Origin: Hevea brasiliensis
Taxonomy: Eukaryota; Streptophyta; Magnoliopsida; Malpighiales; Euphorbiaceae
Assembly: GCF_030052815.1 (NCBI RefSeq)
Contig: NC_079510.1
Location: 25,728,823-25,792,822 of the forward strand
Direction: 5' to 3'
Length of the DNA stretch: 64,000 nucleotides
Shown here: piece after piece, positions 46,476 to 57,251 of the stretch
Numbering within the stretch: the first letter of the stretch is position 1
Layout: the number at the start of each line of letters is the position of its first letter
Position numbers and translations under genes: made by a program
The notes under the pieces: model-generated
Told to the model about the DNA's origin: nothing
The model's database searches: none
The model's input: the letters and a program-made list of their open reading frames with translations, nothing else

Positions 46476-48084
46476 CATCATCATCATGCTCAAATCATAA
46501 ATAAATTCTCATATATTATTTATAATCACAAGTTACAAATACTTACATTAATACAAAATTATATTATATTTGATTCAAATATACATGATAAGATAAGAGT
46601 TTAATTTCAAAACTTAGAAAAATTACAAAATACAAAATGAGACCTAGTGTCCTACCAATGCACTGTAGCCTGTGAGGTGACACGGACACTAAGTAGAACT
46701 GTGAACGGCCTTACCCAGTCTGTCGTCTATTAGGCTCTCTGTCCAAATCTTCAGTACCTACACATTGCAAAAGCGACGCGCTAAGCATAAAGCTTAGTGG
46801 TGCCAATAATATAAGAAAATAAAATATGCAAATAAATTTAAAAATTTCCTAGTTATTGTGTTCATAAGAAATGAATATTTACTAACTTATTGTTTAGTCG
46901 AAGGTTAATTATATTTTAGGATATTAACTTCTTCATGTATTTTGTTAATTATTTTCTTGATGATTTTGAGCTTCTTTATATTTTATTGTAATCACTCTTG
47001 ATCTTTATCTTGATATTTCATTTTCTTATTTTCTTTAATAATCAGTTCAATTACAGTTATACTTTTCAATGCCCAAGTAACCTAAACAAATTGACCGGAC
47101 TAGATAAACGAGTAAACTAGCACAGGGTACCAGGTGCCTCGGGCCGTCACACCATCGGTCACAATGTGTCTCCCGGTGTGCAAACAGAATGGCTAATAAG
47201 CCATAAAAGCAATAAGGCATAAAGCCAAGTATAACTTCATAATCAGTATAGCCATAGGCTATCATCACAGAATGGCATGGAACCATATATCATATGTAGT
47301 ACTGCTATCAGAACCCTATTGGCATGCCAACCTATCCAAACCAATCACATTAGGCCTATTAGGGCATATTACAAAGTCATTTCTTGAATATTTGTACTTT
47401 ATATGTAAGGTTACTATTCATTTCATTAGTCAACTAAAATGTTGACTTTTTCATAGATAATAGGTATATTGGTTCAAATATCACCAACATACCACATTTT
47501 GCATTCCAAAGTTGTTGGCATTGGTTGCCAATTCCATTTCAAAGCTTAGTGTTAGTTATTCACAATTTTCAGATTTCAAGCACTAAGTTTACTGTTTCAT
47601 TGGTTATTTGTATAGTAGGAATTTGTCAAAATTGTCTCCATGAAAGTTGTTCCTTATTGTGTCTAGTTACATTACTTTTTTTGAATCACTCTATTTGGAG
47701 TTTTGTAACTCAAGTTATGGCCTAAACACCATAACTGGCCGGATTGCAATTTTCCAGAATTTTCTGGGCAGAATCAATTCTGTAGGTTTTGTACACTGAC
47801 TACAGGTCAGTTTTTTAACAAGTTATGATCAAAATTTGAGTTTGGGTTCTTCAAGAAAGTTGTAGGTCTATGTCTCAGCCATCTACTGGTAAAATGTCTG
47901 GTCAATTGGACCTTTCTACACTTAGTTATGACCAAATGAATAAATACTATTCATTTGGTCATTTTGCCCAGGCATAATGCAAGTCACCCAGATTTGGGCA
48001 ATTTTTAGGTCAACTTGGTTTGGTTTTCTGGGTAGGGTTTCTTCACCAAAGTTGTGCCATTAGGGATACAGTGAGGGTGTTACA
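46476..48084 (-). repeat. Element B left LTR, second part (internally deleted)
   Basis: It continues the LTR interrupted at 30005 and ends GAGGGTGTTACA next to the polypurine tract. Near 48061 the sequence jumps from GTGCCATTA to GGATACAGTG, losing about 1.35 kb present in the other element B LTRs. It contains landmarks at 47140 (GGGCCGTCACACC) and 47320 (GGCATGCC). Confidence 0.87.
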
Positions 48085-49388
48085 ACTCTTTCCCTCTAAT
48101 TTAAATTTCATCCTCGAAATTTACCTGACTTAAGTAATCGTGGAGTTGCTACCTCCCTGTTTCTTCACTTCCTTGTATTGCCTCATCAATGTCAGGGTTT
48201 GGCTTCTCCTGAGCTTCCATAGCATATACCTGTGATACCACCCTGACTTCGGGCCTTTCAACTGTCTCAGAAACAATCTTTTGTGAGATGTTAGCCGTTT
48301 CTGCTCTACTTGATCTTTTACCCCTTTGAACTGTATAGGCAGGTCTATCAACTTGTGCTGGAGTTATTAAACCACTCCTCTGAGGGCAATCTCTTATGAA
48401 AAGATCCGTAGCCCCACGTTTGAAATACTCTCCAGTCAACAGTTGACACTCCCCTCTGTGTCTCCTACCACAGTGCATACATTCAGGCACTGAGGCTGAT
48501 CCCCTTGTTATTGCGCCTAGGGAGCTAGCTATAGATATTCCAATCTGGCCTCTCTGTCCCTGTGTTTGATCTTGTGAACCAGAACCTTTAAACTGCTTAC
48601 TATCAGTCGGTATACTTGACTGCCCTGGTCCAAATTCCCTCTTACGCTGCCTATCTTTCCTATTCTGTTCACTTACTCTAACCCTTTCCACTTTCAGTGC
48701 GGCTTCAACTAATTTTGTGAAGTTTGTAATCCCCAAGGTAGTGATCATTATTTTAATGTTGCCAGTTTGCCCCTCTTCAAACCTTCTGCACCTCTCTACT
48801 TCTGTGGGGACTATCTCTCTTCCGTAGCGGCTTATTCTGACAAACTCCTTCTCATACACCGCTACTGATAACTGCCTTTGCCTCAGACTAATAAACTCTC
48901 TTCTCTTGTCTTCCAGGTACACACTTCCCACATACTTCTTCTTAAATTCAGCGAGGAAGAAATCCCAAGTTATCAACTCTGGCCGGACCTCACTAGATAT
49001 GGTGGCCCACTACTGATAGACATCATCTTGAAGTAGGGACACAGCACCCTCCAAATTTTGCTCTGGGGTGCAATGCAGTTGCTTTAATACCCTTTTGGTG
49101 CGATCTAGCCAATTCGCAGCCGCCACCGAGTCATCTTCTTTCTTACCAATGAAGTCCACAGCCCCAAATTTTCTCAATTTTTTCAGATGAGATTTCTGTT
49201 GTGGAGGTGGTGGTGGTGGCATAACCCCAGCCATCTGTCTAAAGAATTCAGCCATTTGCTGAAACATAGCCGTGGAGGTCTTGCACTTCTTGGTGCTAGT
49301 GGAGCAGTTCTCCACGGCCCCCGCCTCACCGCAGTGGAGCACGACTCTCCACTTCCTCATCTAGTGCTCTCTGTGACGTAGGGTCCAT
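48085..49388 (-). pseudogene. Element B gag copy 1 (gag-only internal domain)
   Basis: ATG at 49388 (MDPTSQRALDEEVESR), then a stop and frame change, then FQQMAEFFRQMAGVMPPPP, KFGAVDFIGKKEDD and AVSLLQDDVYQ. After a further stop a long frame runs (WDFFLAEFKKKYVGSVYLED... EAALKVERVRV), followed by the basic RKDRQRKREFGPGQ. The first zinc knuckle is CMHCGRRHRGEC-type; the second is degenerate (EYFKRGATDLFIRDCP, with two cysteines and the histidine lost). The frame ends at about 48149, and 65 bases later come the polypurine tract and LTR. No pol sequence is present. Gag would form particles; this copy is broken. Confidence 0.88.
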
Positions 49389-49498
49389 ATCCTAATCAAA
49401 ATAAGAAAGATAAACAAATCTGCATTAGTGTCACCTCGACTCTTACAAATGCAATGAATGGTATGGACTCTATCTAGACCCAGAAACGCCTAAACTGT

Positions 49499-49510
49499 GC
49501 TCTGATATCA
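49499..49510 (-). promoter_or_regulatory. Primer binding site, element B copy 1
   Basis: The reverse complement TGATATCAGAGC differs at one base from the tRNA-Met site TGGTATCAGAGC and lies five bases inside the LTR end at 49516. Confidence 0.8.
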
Positions 49511-49515
49511 CTAAA

Positions 49516-50512
49516 TGTGACACCCTTTACCCGTTTACTGTGTAGCTGAGCAACATATGCCACACAGTGTGCCGGAGCACCATATCTTATTTCATCACAA
49601 TTTACTCTTTCTTAATTTATTTATTTATTCATTTATTAGTCACAAAGTGAAATTTATGCCAATTAATTTATTTATTGAAATTATGAATTAATTTAAGGTT
49701 CTAAAAATTTTTCAAAAAATCCGGCAGAGTGCCGGTTAAAAATCGACAAAACAGTTCTTCGGAACCTGTCAAAAACATTTCCAATAATTTTAAATCATTC
49801 TCAAACTCCATTTGTATCACATTAATTTACAATAATTTCTTAACAATTCCTCCATTTTTCATTCATTCATTCCGCATCATCATCATGCTGAAATCATAAA
49901 TAAATTCCCTTTCTTTTTCCTCTTCAAATTGATGTACAAGGCTTGCTCTAGTGGTAGGGACAATTTTTCATGAAGAGAAGTTAAGGTTTAGAGGTGATTT
50001 GGTGGGTTGTCTCAAGCTTGCCTTAAGCTTCCATGGAGGAATGGGTTAGGGAGAGGGAAGATGAGAGAGTCATGGCTGGAAATGGAAAAGGGAAGAAACA
50101 GATTAGTTTCTTCAATTTTTCTGCCCATTTTATGCTTTTTAAGTGGTTTATGGACATGTGTCACAATGTGAATGGGTGGGAGTGCTTCAGCGACATCATG
50201 TGATGTCATAATTGACATTTTCTTTCATTTTCTTTTCTTTTCTTCTGTACTTATTTTTAATTTAATTTTTAACAATATTTATTCACATTTTATGTCATAA
50301 AAATTACTTACTTAACTGGACAAGTCGGCCAAAAATCATATCTGAAGACGAAACGACCAAAATGCCCTTCGTTTGGCTTAACAGACTAAAATTGTCTGTA
50401 CCGATTGAAAAATTTTTCTAAGCATTTTCTTGGCATTCTAATACCATAGAAACCTCAATGACTCTTCTTTGGAGTCTCAAAAATTATTTTATGAATTTTC
50501 TTTCGAGTCTAA
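49516..50512 (-). repeat. Element B middle LTR, left part, with internal deletion
   Basis: It begins TGTGACACCCTTTACCC. At about 49906 the sequence jumps from AAATAAATTC to CCTTTCTTTTTCC; compared with the right LTR (57640 to 59736) about 2.1 kb is missing. It continues to 50512, where the copia-like solo LTR is inserted at TCTAA. Confidence 0.87.
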
Positions 50513-52613
50513 TGTTAGTAGTATGCCCTAGAGCATATCATTTAGTATGTATCTTGTACATATTTTTATTAATAAAAGGCATTTCCACTTTTCCGTTTAC
50601 ATAATATATTTATGTGTAATAGAAAAGGTCCATTGATATTTTGTTAGAAATATTATTCTTAAGTTGTTAAGAATATGAGTGACAATATTTCTAGCACGAA
50701 GTATCATAAATAGGTTCACAATCGAGGATACTTCATAATTAGGACATGACTTATCCAGAAAGATTGTATTCATGTTTGTTCCCAAGTTATTTATATGAGA
50801 TATAAATAAGATGGAATGGTGAGTCTCATGCCATATAACAAACATGATAGGCACTTATAAATGATAAGTAGGCCGAACCAGTGACACTTATGACAAGCAC
50901 ATGGAGTTTACTCTTGTCAATGTTTTGTCATAAATCATGTCAGTGCATATAATCTTTAGACCTGAGATAGCACAGTTATCTTGTATATAGGTAGTTTGAG
51001 TTTGATCGCTTTCATACTTGTGTATGGGTATATGGGCATCTGTTGGCTCCAAATAGTTATATATCGAGTTAGGTGTAGATCAAGATGGAATCTGTAACAC
51101 TAAATAAATAGAGATAAAAACCTATCATCATTAAATTGTTATTGATGTTACAAGTTCCTGGCCAGGACAGATAGATTTATTCAGAAAAGAGTTTCTGATG
51201 AGAAAATCTTTTTAATCAAGAACTGGAATTAAAAGAGAACATAATATTCATAGCAAATTGAGTTTGACATAAACCATGACTCCAGCTTGAGTTGGGATTT
51301 TGTAACAGAGAGATTCTAGTGCATGGTAACATATGATTATAGGTTCATTTAAGGTAAACCTTATTACTAATTGGGTGGCCATGGCATGCTATGCTAGGTG
51401 TTAACCATGGTCTATAAGGTTCATAAAATGATTTAGAGAAATCATTTATGGTAAGAAAGAGTTCTGATGATATTAAGAGTTGATATCATGTCTCATTGCC
51501 AATTAGTGATGAGCCTAGTAAGTCACACACATACACAAATAATCACCTATTTAAATATGATTTAATTAATTAATTAAAGAGTTTAATTGATTAATTAAAT
51601 AGGTTTGGTTTGCAATTAAATTGCAAAGTCCCTAGCATGACTTGAAACCAAATCTAAATTATTGGATGTATAATATAAGTTAAATTTATATTTAAAGTGT
51701 TTAAATATGAATTTAATTAATGAGAAATTAATTAATAGAGATTAATTAATTAATTTATATTTGATATAAATTAATTAGAAGAAGAAAAATAATTATTTTG
51801 GGTTGAGAACTCAAAATTAAGACACAGGGGCATTTTGGTCATTTTGCAGTGTGACACGTGGCACCATGAGATGGTGACACATGGGATTACACATAAGCTT
51901 GCCAAATGTTTTTTAATCATGTAAGATGATTAAAATCAAGATTAAATATAGGTTTGACACTTGGCACAATGTGATTGGGTCACTTAAACCTAGAGCTAAT
52001 CAAAGGGTGACATGTGGCAAGGGTTTAATGTGTTAACCTAGCTATTTAAGTGTTGTTATGAGAAAATAAAATACAACCAGCAGCCACACTCCTTTGTCAT
52101 TCCATTTTGCAGCCCTCCCTCTATTCTTCTTCATCTCTTATCAATTCAAAGAGATTAGCCATCAATCTCTTGAATTAAGAACACTAGAAATTATTTCTAG
52201 TGTCCTGTTTACATCTCTAATATCTTAAAAGGCAGAACTTGAATTTCTAATTAATAAAAAAGGCTTTAGAAGCTGTTCAAGGGTTGCCATAGGTATTCTT
52301 GGCGTGGACAAGCTAGAGGGACAACATCTGGTATCCTGAAGACGAATCTCAAAGGCGCAGACACGCTGCAGTGCATCAAGAGGTTAGTGTAATCGTTCTT
52401 GATTTAATCTAGGGTTCTAAAATTACTCTGATTAATTTTAAAATTTTAAATGGCAAATACAGATCCAAAAACATATTAAAAGAGTTTTAATATGTTGTTT
52501 ATCATTGAAATCAAATAGATAAAAATAAATCTTGCATGATGCATGTGACCCTAGGTGAAAATTTTTGAATTCAATGGTATAAACTTGGGTTTTTTCACGC
52601 TTCCGTTCCTTCA
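50513..52613 (+). mobile_element. Copia-like solo LTR
   Basis: 2,101 bp, starting TGTTAGTAGTATGCCCTAGA and ending CCGTTCCTTCA, with a perfect 5-bp duplication TCTAA (50508-50512 and 52614-52618). The beginning (ATGCCCTAGAG...TTATTAATAAAAGGC) resembles LTRs of plant Ty1/copia elements; this is recalled, not searched. The sequence is unrelated to the surrounding Tekay-type LTR. Orientation is assigned from this resemblance. A TTAATTAAT-rich stretch lies at about 51560-51780. There is no coding region. Confidence 0.85.
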
Positions 52614-52857
52614 TCTAAGGCTCCTAGTTGCGAGGACCGCAACTTCCAACTGGGTTACCCATCGCTAGGGCACCGGCTCACTTAACTTGGTTGTATTTTA
52701 TTTCTACAATTTTTTCTAAATTTTTCTTGTTAATATTTGAGTTAATTATGGTTCCTTACTCTAGTTTAAATTTTTTTCCGGGCGTTTTAACTGTCCGGAC
52801 TGACACTTGTCACTGGAACTGTAGAATGTACGGAGTTGCTACAGGGAGGGTGTTACA
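52614..52857 (-). repeat. Recombinant LTR end (element B to element C type)
   Basis: The left half of this piece follows the element B type (GCGAGGACCGCAACTTCCAACTGGG). By about 52780 it has switched to the element C type (CTGTCCGGACTGACAC, GAACTGTAGAATG, GGAGTTGCTACAGGGAGGG), ending GGGTGTTACA followed by CATCATC. This matches 46390-46482 including the junction with flanking DNA. Confidence 0.85.
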
Positions 52858-55817
52858 CATCATCTTCATGCTCAAATCATAAATAAATTCTCATATGTTA
52901 TTTATAATCACAAGTTACAAATACTTACATTAATAGAAAATTATATTATATTTGATTCAAATATACACGATAAGAAAAGAGTTTAATTACAAAACTTACA
53001 AAAATTACAAAATACAAAATAGGACCTAGTGTCCTACCAATGCACTGTAGCCTGTGAGGTGACACGGACACTAAGCAGAACTGTGAACGGCCTTACCCAG
53101 TCTGTCGTCTACTGGGCTCTCTGTCCAAATCTTTAGTACCTACGCGTTGTAAAAGCGACGCGCTAAGCATAAAGCTTAGTGGTGCCAATAATACAAGAAA
53201 ATATAATATGCAAATAAATTTAAAAATTTCATAGTTATTGTGTTCATAAGAAATGAATATTTACTAACTTATTGTTTAGTCGAAGGCTAATTATATTTTA
53301 GGATATTAACTTCTTCATGTATTTTGTTAATTGTTTTCTTGATGATTTTGAGCTTCTTTATATTTTATTGTAATCACTCTTGATCTTTATCTTGATATTT
53401 CATTTCCTTATTTTCTTTAATAATCAGTTCAATTACAGTTATACTTTTCCATGCCCAAGTAACCTATACAAATTGATCGGACTAGATAAACGAGTAAACT
53501 AGCACAGGGTACCAGGTGCCTTGGGCCGTCACACCATCGGTCACAATGTGTCTCTCGGTGTGCAAACAGAATGGCTAATAAGCCATAAAAGCAATAAGGC
53601 ATAACGCCAAGTATAACTCCATAATCAGTATAGCCATAGGCTATCATCACAGAATGGCATGGAACCATACATCATATGCAGTACTGCTATCAAAACCCTA
53701 TTGGCATGCCAACCTATCCAAACCAATCACAATAGGCCTATTAGGGCATATTACAAAGTCATTTTTTGAATATTTGTACTTTCTATGTAAGGTTACTATT
53801 CATTTCATTAGTCAACTAAAATGTTGACTTTTTCATAGATAATAGGTATATTGGTTCAAATATCACCAACATACCACATTTTGCATTCCAAAGTTGTTGG
53901 CATTGGTTGCCAATTCCATTTCAAAGCTTAGTGTTAGTTATTCACAATTTTTAGATTTCAAGCACTAAGTTTACTGTTTCATTGGTTATTTGTACAGTAG
54001 GAAATTGTCAAAATTGTCTCCATGAAAGTTGTTCCTTATTGTGTCTAGTTACATTACTTTTTTTGAATCACACCATTTGGAGTTTTGTAACTCAAGTTAT
54101 GGCCTAAACACCATAACTGGCCGGATTGCAATTTTCTAGATTTTTCTGGGCAGAACCAATTCTGCAGGTTTTGTACATTGAATGCAGGTCAGTTTTTGAA
54201 CAAGTTGTGATCAAAATTTGGGTTTAGTTTCTTCATGAAAGTTGTAGGTCTATGTCTCAGCTATCTACTGGTAACATTTCAGGTCAATTGGACCATTCTA
54301 CATTGAGTTATGACCAAATAAATAAACACTGTTCATTTGGTCATTTTGCCCAGGCAGAATGCATGTCACCCTGATTTGGGCAATTTTTAGGTCAATTTAG
54401 TTTGGTTTTCTAGGCAGGGTTTCTTCACCAAAGTTGTGCCATTATGTGTCTAGTTTCATGTCCAATTGGCCTTCCACCAATTGAACCTATACAACTCCAT
54501 TTATAGCTGCCCAAACCTGCTGGACTCACAACCAATCCTGCAGGTCACCAAGGGCAGCATGCCTAAGTTCAACTCCAACATCCTTACTCACTTCAATTCC
54601 TCCTCACACACATTCAAATGGTCACTAATTGACCATTACAATGTTAACATACCATTACATGAGCAAACCCTAATGTTGTTCAAGTGTCCACCTTTTCAAG
54701 GTTCATTCATGCATCACACTTGCATTTCACTTACTCTTACATGTTCAAGCACTCATCTCATGCTATGGGCAGCTCATAAACACTTTACTTCAAGTAAATT
54801 CATCAAATCCTAACCACCCCTAAGCTGCCAAAATTGTAGGGGTGAATATACATAAGTTTTATTTTGTTTTTCTTACAATTTCCATTTATCTCATGTTAAT
54901 AAACATGAATTAAACAAGAATGGAAGGAGATTGGTCATTAACCTTGTTGGAGCTACTCCCAAGCTTGCCAAAACCTTTCTTTTTCCTCTTCAAATTGCTT
55001 TCCACGGTTTGCTCTAGTGGTAGGGATAATTTTTCATGAAGAGAAGTTAGGGTTTAGAGGTGATTTGGTGGGTTGTCTCAAGCTTGCCTTAAGCTTTCAT
55101 GGAGGAATGGGTTAGGGAGAGGGAAGATGAGAGAGTCATGGCTGGAAATGGGAAAGGGAAGAAACAGATTAGTTTCTTCAATTTTTCTGCCCATTTTATG
55201 CTTTTTAAGTGGTTTATGGACATGTGTCACAATGTGATTGGGTGGGAGTGCTTCAGCGATATCATGTGATGTCATAATTGACATTTTCTTTCATTTTCTT
55301 TTCTTTTCTTCTCTACTCATTTTCAATTTAATTTTTAGCAATATTTATTCACATTTTATGTTATAAAAGTTATTTACTTAACTGCACAAGTCGGCCGAAA
55401 ATCATCTTTGAAGACGAAATGACCAAAATACCCTCCGTTTGGCTTAACAGACTAAAATTGTCTGCACTAATTGAAAAATTTTTCTAAGCATTTTCTTGGC
55501 ATTCTAATACCATAGAAACCTCAATGACTCTTCTTTGGAGTCCCAAAAATTATTTTATGAATTTTCTCCCGAGTCTAAGGCTCCTAGTTGCGAGGACCGC
55601 AACTTCCAACTTGGTTACCCATCGCTAAGGCACCGGCTCACTTAACTTGGTTGTATTTTATTTATAAAATTTTTTCTACATTTTTCTTATTAATATTTGA
55701 GTTAATTATGGTTCCTCACTTTAGTTTAAAATTTTTTCCAGACATTCTAGCTATTCGGACCTACACCGGTCACCGGAACAGTAGAATGTACGGAATGGAT
55801 ACAGTGAGGGTGTTACA
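52858..55817 (-). repeat. Element B middle LTR, right part
   Basis: Starts at the CATCATC position of the LTR and runs without large gaps to GTGAGGGTGTTACA next to the polypurine tract. It is highly similar to 46476-48061 and to 57617-60569. It contains the family landmarks at 53520 (GGGCCGTCACACCATCGG) and 53700 (GGCATGCC), and modules of about 200 bp at 54020-54470. Confidence 0.88.
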
Positions 55818-57124
55818 ACTCTTTCCCTCTAATTTAAATTTCATCCTCGAAATTTACCTGACTTAAGTAATCATGGAGTTGCTACCTCCATGTTTCTTCA
55901 CTTCCTTGTATTGCCTCATCAATGTCAGGGTTTGGCTCCTCCTGAGCTTCCATAGCATATACCTGTGATGCCACCCTGACTTCGGGCCTTTCAACTGTCT
56001 CAGAAACAATCTTCTATGAGATGTCATCCGTTTCTGCTCTACCCGATCTTTTACCCCTTTGAACTGTATGGGCTGGTCTATCAACTTGTGCTGGAGTTAT
56101 TGAACCACTCCTCTAAGGGCAATCTCTTATGAAAAGATCTGTAGCCCCACGTTTGAAATACTCTCCAGTTAACAGTCGACACTGCCCTCTGTGTCTCCTA
56201 CCACAGTGCATACATTCAAGCACTGGGGCTGATCCCCTTGTTATTACTCCCAGGAAGCTAGCTATAGATATTCCAATCTGGCCTCTCTGGCCCTGTGTCT
56301 GATGTTGTGAACCAAAACCTTTAAACTGCTTACTATCAGTTGGTATACTTGACTGCCCTGGTCCAAATTCCCTCTTACGCTGCCTATCTTTCCTATTCTG
56401 TTCACTTACTCTAACCCTTTCCACTTTCAGTGCAGCTTCAACTAATTTTGTGAAGTTTGTAATCCCCAAGGCAGTGATCATTATTTTAATGTTGTTAGTT
56501 AGCCCCTCTTCAAACCTTCTACACTCTCTACTTCTGTGGGGACTATCTCTCTTCCGTAGCGGCTTAGTCTGACAAACTCCTTCTCATACACCACTACTGA
56601 TAACTGCCTTTGCCTCAGACTAATAAACTCTCTTCTCTTGTCTTCCAGGTACACACTTCCCACATACTTCTTCTTAAATTCAGTGAGGAAGAAATCCCAA
56701 GTTATCAACTCTGGCCGGATCTCACTAGATATGGTGTCCCACCACTGATAGGCATCATCTTGAAGTAGGGACACAGCACCCTACAAATTCTGCTCTGGGG
56801 TGCAATGCAGTTGCTTCAATACCCTTATGGTGCGATCTAGCCAATTCGCAGCCGCCACCAAGTCATCTTCTTTCTTACCAATGAAGTCCACAGCCCCAAA
56901 ATTTCTCAGTTTTTTCAGATGGGATTTCTGCTGTGGAGGTGGTGGTGGTGGCATAACCCGAGCCATCTGTCTGAAGAATTCAGCCATTTGCTGAAACATA
57001 GTCGGCGGAGGTGCGAGCCTTCTTTGGTGCTTTGGTGGAGCAGTTCTCCTGGCCCCCCTCTCTCAGTGTGTGGAGCACGACTCTCCACTTCCTCATCTAG
57101 TGCTCTCTGTGACGTGGGGTCCAT
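55818..57124 (-). pseudogene. Element B gag copy 2
   Basis: Near-identical to copy 1 in layout. ATG at 57124 (MDPTSQRALDEEVESRAP), a frame change, FQQMAEFFRQMARVMPPPP, KFGAVDFIGKKEDDLVAAA-type reading, then SLLQDDAYQWWDTISSE, and the gag domain to SVVVYEKEFVRLSRYG. A one-base loss near 56520 shifts the frame, which resumes as MITALGITNFTKLVEAALKV and GPGQSSIPTDSKQFKG. The first knuckle is CMHCGRRHRGQC; the second has the same lost cysteines as copy 1 (EYFKRGATDLFIRDCP). The shared second-knuckle damage shows both copies descend from one already damaged gag. Confidence 0.88.
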
Positions 57125-57234
57125 ATCCTAATCAAAATAAGAAAGACAAACAGATCTGCATTAGTGTCACCTCGACTCTTACAAATGCAATGCATGGTAT
57201 GGACTCTATCTAGACCAAGAAACGCCTAAACCGT

Positions 57235-57246
57235 GCTCTGATATCA
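57235..57246 (-). promoter_or_regulatory. Primer binding site, element B copy 2
   Basis: The reverse complement TGATATCAGAGC has the same one-base deviation from the tRNA-Met site as copy 1, five bases inside the LTR end at 57252. Confidence 0.8.
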
Positions 57247-57251
57247 CTAAA

